64,000 bases of DNA from Streptomyces luteogriseus (GTDB lineage Bacteria; Actinomycetota; Actinomycetes; Streptomycetales; Streptomycetaceae): positions 4,278,001 to 4,342,000 of the forward strand of contig NZ_JACHMS010000001.1 of the NCBI RefSeq assembly GCF_014205055.1, written 5' to 3'. The notes under the pieces are model-generated. The model was not told the origin of the DNA. It did not search any database and worked only from the letters and a program-made list of their open reading frames with translations. Both the position numbers and the translations under genes were made by a program. This document shows positions 53,869 through 61,817 of the stretch, in pieces; the stretch's first letter is position 1; each line of letters begins with the position of its first letter.

Positions 53869-54374
53869 ACGAGGGCACGTCCGCTCCGGAGAAGGAAGCC
53901 TGGATCTCAGCGGTTCTGCTGGACTGGGGATCCTGCGGGCGGGTCGTGTACGTCGACGATGTGCCGGTGGGCTACGTGCTGTACGCCCCACCTGCCTACG
54001 TCCCCCGCTCCACGGCGTTTCCCACGAGTCCTGTGTCGCCTGACGCGGTGCAGCTGATGACTGCGTTCATCGTGCCCGGCTACCAGGGGCAGGGACTGGG
54101 CAGAGTGATGGTTCAGACGGTCGCCAAGGATCTGCTGCGACGTGGCTTCAAGGCGATCGAGGCCTTCGGAGACGCGCGCTGGAAAGAACCTGCCTGTGTG
54201 CTGCCCGCCGATCATCTTCTGGCGGTGGGCTTCAAGACGGTCCGCCAGCATCCCACCCATCCGCGGCTGAGGCTGGAGCTGAGGTCGACGCTCTCCTGGA
54301 AGGAAGACGTCGAGATGGCCTTGGACCGGCTCCTGGGAGCCGTGCAGAAGGAGCCGGCGCTGCGACCGCTGTAG
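53757..54374 (+). CDS. GNAT-family N-acetyltransferase
   Basis: A 205-residue acetyltransferase. The acetyl-CoA-binding motif A is FIVPGYQGQGLGRVMVQTVAKDLLRRG. The N-terminal part has LPKRCRSCVFWELDP, a Cys-containing pattern in this Streptomyces subfamily. Substrate unknown. It lies between parB and the convergent trxA. ATG at 53757. Confidence 0.88.
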   Translation: MGRRLVPLTLDNLQDLPKRCRSCVFWELDPVSGEAAVNEGTSAPEKEAWISAVLLDWGSCGRVVYVDDVPVGYVLYAPPAYVPRSTAFPTSPVSPDAVQLMTAFIVPGYQGQGLGRVMVQTVAKDLLRRGFKAIEAFGDARWKEPACVLPADHLLAVGFKTVRQHPTHPRLRLELRSTLSWKEDVEMALDRLLGAVQKEPALRPL

Positions 54375-54383
54375 AGCAGACAA

Positions 54384-54419
54384 ACGAATGGGCCAACCCT
54401 TCCGGGTTGGCCCATTCGT
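54384..54419. terminator. bidirectional terminator abutting parS
   Basis: A perfect 16-bp stem (ACGAATGGGCCAACCC / GGGTTGGCCCATTCGT) with a TTCC loop, between convergent GNAT and trxA genes. parS starts at the next base. Confidence 0.92.
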
Positions 54420-54433
54420 GTTTCACGTGAAAC
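54420..54433. promoter_or_regulatory. parS site 5
   Basis: Perfect GTTTCACGTGAAAC, intergenic, starting immediately after the terminator stem. Confidence 0.95.
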
Positions 54434-54463
54434 ACGCACTGTCGGAGCGACAGTTCAGCCGAT

Positions 54464-54796
54464 TCACTCGGCGATGAACTCCTCGAGGTCGCGAACGATC
54501 GCGGCCTTCGGCTTCGCGCCCACGATGGTCTTGGCGACCTCGCCGCCCTGGTAGACGTTCAGGGTCGGGATGGACATGACGCCGTACTTGGCGGCCGTAC
54601 CCGGGTTCTCGTCGATGTTCAGCTTGACGATCTCGATCTTGTCGCCGTACTCGGAGGCGATCGCCTCGAGGGACGGCGCGATCTGGCGGCACGGACCGCA
54701 CCAGGCGGCCCAGAAGTCCACCAGAACAGGCTTGTCGCTCTTGAGGACGTCCTGCTCGAAGGAGTCGTCGGTCACATTCTTCAGGGTGCCGGCCAC
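54464..54796 (-). CDS. trxA: thioredoxin
   Basis: A 110-residue thioredoxin with the redox motif WCGPC in VLVDFWAAWCGPCRQIAPSLEAIA, then the cis-Pro loop MSIPTLNVYQGGE. GTG at 54796. It reduces protein disulfides using electrons from the TrxB encoded 46 bp upstream. In S. coelicolor trxBA is a target of the disulfide-stress sigma factor SigR; no promoter was assigned here. Confidence 0.97.
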   Translation of the reverse strand: MAGTLKNVTDDSFEQDVLKSDKPVLVDFWAAWCGPCRQIAPSLEAIASEYGDKIEIVKLNIDENPGTAAKYGVMSIPTLNVYQGGEVAKTIVGAKPKAAIVRDLEEFIAE

Positions 54797-54842
54797 GGCG
54801 GGCTCCTTAACTGGTTGGTGCGTGGGGCGGGTAGGGGGGAGG

Positions 54843-55811
54843 TCAGACGGCCGTCTTCTCGGGCTCGGGCTGCTCCTCGTCCGCCAGGGCGGCGAGGTAG
54901 CGCTCGGCGTCGAGAGCCGCGGAGCAGCCGGTCCCGGCCGCGGTGATCGCCTGACGGTAGGTGTGGTCGACCACGTCGCCGGCAGCGAAGACACCGGTCA
55001 GGTTCGTGCGCGTCGACGGCGCGCTCACCTTCAGGTAGCCCTCTTCGTCCAGGTCGAGTTGGCCCTTGAAGAGCTCGGTGCGCGGGTCGTGGCCGATGGC
55101 GATGAAGAGTCCGGTCACCGGCAGGTCCGAGATCTCACCGGTCTTGAGATTGCGCAGCTTCAGACCGGAGAGCTTCGGGTCGCCCTGGATCTCGGCGACC
55201 TCGCTGTCCCACACGAAGGAGATCTTCGGGTCGGCGAAGGCGCGCTCCTGCATGGCCTTGGAGGCGCGCAGAGTGTCGCGGCGGTGGACGATGGTCACCG
55301 ACTTGGCGAACCGCGAGAGGAAGGTGGCCTCCTCCATCGCGGTGTCGCCACCACCGATCACGGCGATGTCCTGGTCCTTGAAGAAGAACCCGTCACAGGT
55401 GGCGCACCAGGACACACCGCGGCCCGACAGGGCGTCCTCGTTCGGCAGTCCGAGCTTGCGGTGCTGCGAGCCGGTGGCGACGATGACGGCCTTCGCCCGG
55501 TGCACGGTGCCGGCCGTGTCCGTGACGGTCTTGATCTCACCGCTCAGGTCGACGGTCACGATGTCGTCCGGGACGAGCTCGGCTCCGAAGCGCTCCGACT
55601 GGGCGCGCATGTTGTCCATGAGCTCGGGGCCCATGATGCCGTCCTGGAAGCCCGGGAAGTTCTCGACCTCGGTGGTGTTCATGAGCGCACCGCCCGCGGT
55701 GACGGCGCCCTCGAACACCAGTGGCTTCAGCGACGCGCGCGCGGTGTAGAGCGCCGCCGTGTAGCCGGCAGGCCCGGAGCCGATGATGATCACGTTACGG
55801 ACGTCGCTCAC
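54843..55811 (-). CDS. trxB: thioredoxin reductase (NADPH)
   Basis: A 322-residue flavoenzyme. FAD motif IIIGSGPAGYTAALYTARA, redox pair in SWCATCDGFFF, NADPH motif AVIGGGDTAMEEATFLSRFA, and the C-terminal FAD motif GVFAAGDVVDHTYRQAITAAGTG. GTG at 55811. Cotranscribed with trxA. Confidence 0.97.
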   Translation of the reverse strand: MSDVRNVIIIGSGPAGYTAALYTARASLKPLVFEGAVTAGGALMNTTEVENFPGFQDGIMGPELMDNMRAQSERFGAELVPDDIVTVDLSGEIKTVTDTAGTVHRAKAVIVATGSQHRKLGLPNEDALSGRGVSWCATCDGFFFKDQDIAVIGGGDTAMEEATFLSRFAKSVTIVHRRDTLRASKAMQERAFADPKISFVWDSEVAEIQGDPKLSGLKLRNLKTGEISDLPVTGLFIAIGHDPRTELFKGQLDLDEEGYLKVSAPSTRTNLTGVFAAGDVVDHTYRQAITAAGTGCSAALDAERYLAALADEEQPEPEKTAV

Positions 55812-55935
55812 GGCTTGTTTCCTCGTCTCTGGACTGCGTCGGTCGAGCGGTGGGAGTTCTCTATGACCTCTCACCCCACCCAACGGATCCTAAGGGGCGC
55901 GCATTCCCGCTGTGTCCGGGCACACGGAGAGGCAA

Positions 55936-55960
55936 CGCCCTGCGGTGAGCCCGCAGGGCG
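55936..55960 (-). terminator. terminator of the sigM/anti-sigma operon
   Basis: CGCCCTGCGG pairs with CCGCAGGGCG around a 5-nt loop, starting 17 bp past the anti-sigma stop on the minus strand. Confidence 0.75.
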
Positions 55961-55976
55961 AGTACGAAGCGTTGGC

Positions 55977-56900
55977 TCAGGCAGCCGGGTAGCTGCGCCT
56001 GAGGAGCACCTTGCCGGCGGCGGTGGACGCCTCATGATCCACGCAGGCCGCGTCGACGATGTAGGCGGTGACCCGAGTGGCGTCGGCGGCGTCGGGAAGC
56101 AGCACGAGCATGGCCTTCTTCCCTTGATAGGTGCCGTTCTCGGTGGCCAGGGCCGCATCGTCGCGTCCGATGCCGTCGCGGACGCAGCCGGGCACGACGA
56201 CCTCTCTGAGGACCTTCGGCTGGTTGGTGCCGGGCGCTGTCGCCGCTCCGAAGGGAGTGCGGGAGCCGCCGCCCTTGGTCTTGTTCTCGGCCAGGAGACC
56301 GGTGACCTGTTCCTGCAGCTTTCCCTCGGAGAAGGTGTCCGCGGCCGTGGTCTGCCGCTCGCCCGCCGTGTCATGGGGCGGCTTGTTGTCGCCGAGCGAC
56401 GACAGCAGGACGGTTCCGAGACCCAAGGCGGCCACGGTGAAGACGGTCCCCAGGACGGCGATCCTGCGGCGTCCGATGCGCGTGCCGCTCTTGCGGCCCG
56501 GGCCGGTGGTGGAGGACCGGGGACGGCCCGCAGGTCGGTCGGGGGACGTCGATGTTTCACGTGAAACATGCGCGCCGTCGGCGTCCTCGGAAACGGAACC
56601 AGGAGCACTCACCGGCTCCGGGCTCTCCACGGCCTCCGGTCCCCCGGCGTTCAGCAGGGCCTCGGCGGCGAGAGCGGCATCGATGCGGCCCGCGACATCG
56701 GCGGGCATGCGGGGCGGACCCGGCAGCGTGCCGAGCAGCCCGCGGATCTCCTCCAGGGAGGCGTAGACATCCGCACAGAGCTCGCAGTCGTCCAGGTGCC
56801 GGCGCAGCTCGGTGGTCCGGGCCGGTGGGAGGAGCCCCTCGGCGAGGTCGGAGATCTCCGCGACGTCCGGGTGCCCGGCCATGTCTGTCGTCGACGTCAC
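55977..56900 (-). CDS. zinc-finger anti-sigma factor of SigM
   Basis: A 307-residue membrane protein. The cytoplasmic ZAS domain (about 10-60) has the H-x3-C-x2-C motif in RRHLDDCELCADVYASL. A disordered linker (containing the parS-encoded V-S-R-E-T) leads to one span (about 150-168, IAVLGTVFTVAALGLGTVLLSSL) and an extracellular domain with a Cys pair (VVPGCVRDG, DAACVDHE). It should hold the adjacent ECF sigma factor until an envelope or redox signal. GTG overlaps the sigM stop by 4 bp. Confidence 0.9.
   Translation of the reverse strand: MTSTTDMAGHPDVAEISDLAEGLLPPARTTELRRHLDDCELCADVYASLEEIRGLLGTLPGPPRMPADVAGRIDAALAAEALLNAGGPEAVESPEPVSAPGSVSEDADGAHVSRETSTSPDRPAGRPRSSTTGPGRKSGTRIGRRRIAVLGTVFTVAALGLGTVLLSSLGDNKPPHDTAGERQTTAADTFSEGKLQEQVTGLLAENKTKGGGSRTPFGAATAPGTNQPKVLREVVVPGCVRDGIGRDDAALATENGTYQGKKAMLVLLPDAADATRVTAYIVDAACVDHEASTAAGKVLLRRSYPAA
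56554..56567. promoter_or_regulatory. parS site 6 (inside the anti-sigma gene)
   Basis: Perfect GTTTCACGTGAAAC in the linker-coding region, read as V-S-R-E-T. Confidence 0.95.
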
Positions 56901-57622
56901 GCTCGTCCACCTCCGCCCTTCACCGCAGCTGAGTCGCTCGGTCCTGTGTCCGGGGGTTCCGCTCGGCGCGGTCCCGCTGCGGGTGGGACGGTCGGCCCCT
57001 GCGTCCGGTTCCGTTCTCCGCCCGGGTTCTTGCCCTCACCGCCGTTGTCAGGCCTCAGGTGGGTGAGCAGCGGCAGGAGTCTGGCTCTTCCGCGCGCACA
57101 TCTGCTCTTCACCGTGCCGGTCGGCACGTCGAGAATGCGAGCCGCCTCCGCGACCGGGTAGCCCTGCATGTCCACCAGGACGAGCGCGGCGCGCTGGTCG
57201 GCCGGCAGGGTCCCCAGGGCTTCGATGAGCTGCCGGTGGAGATCGTTGCGCTCGGCGGGGGCCGAAGCCGACTCGTGCGGCTCCAGCAGCTGCTCCAGGC
57301 GCTCGGTGTCGTCGACGGGAGAGGTCTTCCGGGAGGCCGCCTTGCGGGCACGGTCCAGGCAGGCGTTCACCGTGATCCTGTGCAGCCACGTTGTGACGGC
57401 CGACTGGCCCCGGAAGGTGTGGGCGGCCCGGTAGGCGGACACGAGGGCGTCCTGCACGGCGTCTGCGGCCTCCTCGCGGTCACCGAGCGTCCGCAGGGCG
57501 ACGGCCCAGAGCCGGTCGCGATGCCGCCGCACGATCTCACCGAACGCGTCGGGGTCGCCTTCGACGTGCCGGGCGAGCAGATCCTGATCGCTCACTCCGT
57601 CATATCCGGTGCCGTCTGCCAT
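56897..57622 (-). CDS. sigM: ECF RNA polymerase sigma factor (SigM)
   Basis: A 241-residue ECF sigma factor. Region 2: LWAVALRTLGDREEAADAVQDALVSAYRAAHTFRGQSAVTTWLHRITVNACLDRAR. Region 4: LGTLPADQRAALVLVDMQGYPVAEAARILDVPTGTVKSRCARGRARL. The about 50-residue C-terminus is disordered. Named from its position beside trxBA and murJ, as in Streptomyces and Mycobacterium. ATG at 57622. Confidence 0.93.
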   Translation of the reverse strand: MADGTGYDGVSDQDLLARHVEGDPDAFGEIVRRHRDRLWAVALRTLGDREEAADAVQDALVSAYRAAHTFRGQSAVTTWLHRITVNACLDRARKAASRKTSPVDDTERLEQLLEPHESASAPAERNDLHRQLIEALGTLPADQRAALVLVDMQGYPVAEAARILDVPTGTVKSRCARGRARLLPLLTHLRPDNGGEGKNPGGERNRTQGPTVPPAAGPRRAEPPDTGPSDSAAVKGGGGRA

Positions 57623-57649
57623 CGGCCTCCTTCCTCGAGGCAGATGCCG

Positions 57650-59341
57650 TCAGCTGGTCACCTTGACGTCCACGACCCGGCCCCGGTAGTTGCCGTCGTC
57701 CGTCAGCGGCAGCTTGGTCAGCCACAACAGGAGGTACCGGCTCTTGAGGGACTCGTCGGGCTTGAGGGCCACGGTGGTACCGGACCCCTGGGCGACCTTG
57801 GTGTAGCCGTCGAGCGATTGGGGCTGTGTCGCCACGCCACTGGCAGCACGCAGTTCCACGGAGGTCTCCCCCTTGAGGGAGACCGTGACCTTCCCGACGT
57901 CCTGAACCTTGCCGAGGTCGAGGATGACGCCGACACCGGACTTCAGCCGGCCGAAGTCGGCGCTGGTGTAGAAGCTCGTCTCCCAGTAGGTGCCGGGGGC
58001 GTTGTCGTAGAGGCGGTCTATCTCATCAGGATTCTCGGAACCGTCATTGCCCAGCGGATCGAAATCCTGGGCGCCCTTGATGGCGATCGGCTTGCTGATC
58101 GGCTTCTTCGGGCTCTTGTCGTTCCCGTCGTTCGTCTGCGTCTGGCCCGGGTCCTCGTTCTTGCCGCCCTGGTCCATCAGCGCGTCCGCCAGCTGCCAGC
58201 TGCCGAGGCCCAGCGCGGCGATCAGGAGCGCGGAGACGGCCCACTTGAGGGCCTTGCCGGTGCGGCTCTGGAGCGGGGGCGGCGGAGTCGGGACAGGCTG
58301 GGTGGCACCGGGACGCGGGGTCTGACGTCCGTACGTGCCCTGCTGGTACGTCGTGCGCTGGTACTCGGGCGGGGCGGTGAACGCCGGCTCCGGCGGACGG
58401 ATGCGGGGCATCTCGCCGATCGCCTTCACCAGCTCCTCCGGAGTGGTGCACGGCGACTCGTGCCGGGACGCCGTGGCGCCGTCGTTGACGAGTGCGCGCA
58501 TGGAGAGCTCGGACAGACCGCGGTGTACCCCGGCCCGCACCTGGTCGGGCGCGATCAGGCCGATGTCCTTGGGCAGGCCTGACAGGCCGTAGGCGTCGCT
58601 CTCGTACGGCCAGCGCTGGGTGAGCGCCGCGTACAGCAGGGCGCCGATCGCTTCGGTGTCCGTGCGCTGCGGGGTGTCGGACGAGACGCCGCGCAGGGCG
58701 GCGTTGACGGCGAGGCCACGGATGCGCCACTGGCCGGTCGAGGCGCGCAGCACGGCGTTGGGGTTGAGCCGCAGATGGGCGAGACCCTCACGATGTGCGG
58801 CGGCCATGGCGGAGGAGACCTGACTGACCATCTGGTAGGCGTCGTAGGGCTCCAGGGGCCCGGAGGCGAGGAGCGTGGTCAGTTCCGTCGCGTCGGGAAG
58901 CCATTCGTGCACGACGTAGACGACGTCGTTCTCCTCCACCGCGTCCAGCACCTGGACGAAGCGGGGGTCACCCAGGAGGGCGGACGATCGGGCGGCCGCC
59001 AGGACGGAGCGGGCCCGCGAGTGTTCGGCGGGCAGGATGTGCACCCCGACGGCACGGCGGAGCTTCTCGTCCACGGCACGCCAGCTGCTGAAACCGTCCA
59101 GACGGGTGACGCACTCCTCGAGGCGGTAGCGTCTGGCGAGCTTGTGACCACTGTGCAGTTCGGGCGGCGAGGTCGTTCCGGCACCTTCGGGCCTGGTGCT
59201 CTCCTGTACCTCGTCGCTGTCCGTGTCCCGCTCCCGGTTCTTGGCCACCCCGTCGGCCGTGGACTGGTCCGCCTGTGCGGTCAGCGACGTCTCGTCGCTG
59301 TTGTCTGCCACGTCGACGGCAGCCGTACTCCGTTCCGCCAC
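57650..59341 (-). CDS. membrane pseudokinase with extracellular domain, MurJ partner
   Basis: A 563-residue protein. The kinase-like domain (about 55-290) lacks all catalytic residues: the HRDxKPxN loop reads HLRLNPNAVL, DFG is replaced by RGLAVN, and the ATP Lys region reads AVGVHILPAE. A Pro/Thr linker, one membrane helix (about 365-385, ALKWAVSALLIAALGLGSWQLADAL) and an extracellular discoidin-like domain (about 430-563, LYDNAPGTYWETSFY, GVILDLGKVQDVGKVTVSL) follow. In M. tuberculosis such a pseudokinase and extracellular domain are fused to MviN/MurJ; here it is a separate gene following murJ. GTG at 59341 with GGAGG upstream; an ATG eight codons earlier is possible. Confidence 0.88.
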   Translation of the reverse strand: MAERSTAAVDVADNSDETSLTAQADQSTADGVAKNRERDTDSDEVQESTRPEGAGTTSPPELHSGHKLARRYRLEECVTRLDGFSSWRAVDEKLRRAVGVHILPAEHSRARSVLAAARSSALLGDPRFVQVLDAVEENDVVYVVHEWLPDATELTTLLASGPLEPYDAYQMVSQVSSAMAAAHREGLAHLRLNPNAVLRASTGQWRIRGLAVNAALRGVSSDTPQRTDTEAIGALLYAALTQRWPYESDAYGLSGLPKDIGLIAPDQVRAGVHRGLSELSMRALVNDGATASRHESPCTTPEELVKAIGEMPRIRPPEPAFTAPPEYQRTTYQQGTYGRQTPRPGATQPVPTPPPPLQSRTGKALKWAVSALLIAALGLGSWQLADALMDQGGKNEDPGQTQTNDGNDKSPKKPISKPIAIKGAQDFDPLGNDGSENPDEIDRLYDNAPGTYWETSFYTSADFGRLKSGVGVILDLGKVQDVGKVTVSLKGETSVELRAASGVATQPQSLDGYTKVAQGSGTTVALKPDESLKSRYLLLWLTKLPLTDDGNYRGRVVDVKVTS

Positions 59342-59482
59342 CGTCGTTCCTGCCTCCCCATCCATTACGCGCCGTGCCGGCGTCCAATGCGTGCCGTCCG
59401 ACGCCGAAACCAATTGTGCCCACAGTCCGCCGCTATGCACGACACGCGGTGGCTGACGATGGTTGTGCGCCTACCCCCCGAC

Positions 59483-61774
59483 TCAGCGTCCCAGGCGTCC
59501 GCGGACCATGCCGACCAGCGAGTTGAGTTCCTCGATGCGCATGCGGCGGGCGGCGACGAAGAAGATCCCGAGCAGCACGGCGCCGCCGGCCAGGACCGCG
59601 GCCAACGAGCCGGCGGGGCCCTGGCCGAGCGAGTGGCCGATGCCGTAGCAGGCCGCACCGCTGAGCAGGGCGGCCGGGACCGACGCGATGCACAGCCGGG
59701 CGTAAGTCCGCAGGACGCGGGCGCCGTCGAGATCCCCGCCGAGCCGCTTGCGCAACCGGCGCCAGGCGACGCCGACGCCGATCGCGTAGGCCAAGCCGTA
59801 CGAGGCGGCCATGCCGACCACGGCCCAGCGGGACGGGATGACGAAGAAGCAGATCGCCGAGGCGCCCGCGTTGACCGCGGCCACGATGACCGTGTTGTAG
59901 AAGGGAGTTCGCGTGTCCTCGTAGGCGTAGAAGGCACGCAGGACCACGTACTGCACGGAGTACGGGATCAGGCCGAGACCGAACGCCATCAGCATGAAGC
60001 CCATGTTGGTGGCCTCGCTGGTGCCCGAGGAGCCGAACATCAGGGTGCACATCGGGATGCCGAGGGAGAGGAACCCGAACGCGATCGGGACGATCGCGAC
60101 CGCCGTGTTGCGCAGGCCCTGGGAGATGTCGTCGCGGACGGCGCCCCCGTCGCCCTCGGCCGCCGAGCGCGACAGGCGCGGCAGCAGGGCGGCCATGAGG
60201 GAGACGGTGATGATGGCCTGCGGCAGCCCCCAGATCAGCTGCGCGTTGGCGTAGGCGGCGAAGCCGGTGCCGTCGACCGGCGAGGCCTTGCCCGCCGCGG
60301 TGGACAGCTGGATGACGATCATGGCGCCGGCCTGGTTGGCGAGGACGAACAGGACCGTCCACTTGGCCAGCGTGACGGCCTTGCCGAGCCCCTGGCCTTT
60401 CCAGTCGAAGCGCAGCCGCAGCCGGAAGCCGGTCTCGCGCAGGTAGGGGATCATCGCGAGCGCCTGGACCACGAGACCGAGCAGGACGCCGATGCCGAGC
60501 AGGCGCTGGCCCTCCGGCGGGATGTTCGCGGCCTTCATCCCGGAGTCGGCAGCGGTGCCGTAGACGTAGATGAACATGCCCAGCGTCACGATGATGACGA
60601 TGTTGTTCAGGACCGGGGTCCACATCATCGCGCCGAACTTGCCGCGGGCGTTGAGGATCTGGCCCATCACCACATGGATGCCCATGAAGAAGATGGTGGG
60701 GAGGAAGTACTGGGCGAAGGTGACGGCGACCTGGTTCGCCGCCGGGTCGCTGGCCACCGGGTCGGACAGCACGCGGATCAGGAGCGGCGCGCCGAGGACC
60801 GAGAGCGCGGTGAGTGCGCCGAGCGTGACGATGACCAGGGTGAGCAGACGGTTGGCGTACGCCTCGCCGCCGTCGTCGTCCTCCTTCATGGCACGCACGA
60901 GCTGTGGCACGAAGACGGAGTTGAGACCACCGCCGACGGTGAGGATGTAGATCATCGTCGGCAGCTGGTAGGCGACTTGGAAGGTGTCACCGAGGAGGCC
61001 GACGCCCAGCGCCGACACGATCAGTGCGGAGCGGATGAAGCCGGTGAGGCGGGAGACCATCGTGCCCGCCGCCATCACGGCGCTGGACTTCATCAGGCCC
61101 GCGGCACGGCCGCCCTTCTTCGGGGCCGAGGCGGGAGCGGGCTCGGGGTCCGGTGTCTCGTCCACGCGCGGTACCGCCGCGGTCCGGCCGGGCTCCGCGT
61201 ACTGACCCTGCGGTGCGTACGGGCCCTGCGCCATCTGCCCCGGGGCCGGGGACGGGCCGGGGACCGACGGCGAGTCGTAGGACGGGTGACCGCTGCTCTG
61301 CTGCTGGTCCCGGAAGAGATGTGCGAACGCGTCCGGCTCCTGGCGCGGCTCGCCCGCCTGGGAGACGAGGTCGTCCACGCCGACGTACTGGGTGGTGCGG
61401 GGGTCGTCGCCGTACGGCAGATGCCGCGTCGGGCCCTCCGGCTCCGGCGCGGGCGTCTGCGCCCACACCTGGGGGTCGGGCGCGTACGGCGACTGCGGCG
61501 GCTGGCCGTACATCGGCTGCTGCGGCTGGTACGTGCCGGGATCGGGCGGCGGATGCGCGGCGCGGTCGTAGAGCGCCTCGCCGACCGGGTCCTGTGCGGA
61601 GAGGTCCTGTGCCCGGTAGGGGTCCTGGCCGTAGGCGTCCTGGAGGTAGATGTCCGCGGGCGGCTGCGGCGGCACCTGGCCGTGCTCGGGCGGTGAACCC
61701 TCGGGTCCACCCGCGTCGGGGTAGCCCGAGTTGCCCGCGGCACGGCCGCGGTCACCGTCGTACGGCGCGTTCAT
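59483..61774 (-). CDS. murJ: MurJ/MviN lipid II flippase
   Basis: A 763-residue protein. The first about 225 residues are a cytoplasmic Pro/Gln/Tyr/Asp-rich region. The MOP-fold flippase then begins with LMKSSAVMAAGTMVSRLTGFIRSALIVSALG and has about 14-15 spans, including GGGLNSVFVPQLV and FDWKGQGLGKAVTLAKWTVLF. It moves lipid II outward for peptidoglycan synthesis. No C-terminal pseudokinase: the protein ends soon after the last helix. ATG at 61774. Upstream partner of the pseudokinase gene. Confidence 0.95.
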   Translation of the reverse strand: MNAPYDGDRGRAAGNSGYPDAGGPEGSPPEHGQVPPQPPADIYLQDAYGQDPYRAQDLSAQDPVGEALYDRAAHPPPDPGTYQPQQPMYGQPPQSPYAPDPQVWAQTPAPEPEGPTRHLPYGDDPRTTQYVGVDDLVSQAGEPRQEPDAFAHLFRDQQQSSGHPSYDSPSVPGPSPAPGQMAQGPYAPQGQYAEPGRTAAVPRVDETPDPEPAPASAPKKGGRAAGLMKSSAVMAAGTMVSRLTGFIRSALIVSALGVGLLGDTFQVAYQLPTMIYILTVGGGLNSVFVPQLVRAMKEDDDGGEAYANRLLTLVIVTLGALTALSVLGAPLLIRVLSDPVASDPAANQVAVTFAQYFLPTIFFMGIHVVMGQILNARGKFGAMMWTPVLNNIVIIVTLGMFIYVYGTAADSGMKAANIPPEGQRLLGIGVLLGLVVQALAMIPYLRETGFRLRLRFDWKGQGLGKAVTLAKWTVLFVLANQAGAMIVIQLSTAAGKASPVDGTGFAAYANAQLIWGLPQAIITVSLMAALLPRLSRSAAEGDGGAVRDDISQGLRNTAVAIVPIAFGFLSLGIPMCTLMFGSSGTSEATNMGFMLMAFGLGLIPYSVQYVVLRAFYAYEDTRTPFYNTVIVAAVNAGASAICFFVIPSRWAVVGMAASYGLAYAIGVGVAWRRLRKRLGGDLDGARVLRTYARLCIASVPAALLSGAACYGIGHSLGQGPAGSLAAVLAGGAVLLGIFFVAARRMRIEELNSLVGMVRGRLGR

Positions 61775-61817
61775 GGTTACCCCACCTCATCGTCCCGGGC
61801 CCACCGGCCACGACTTC

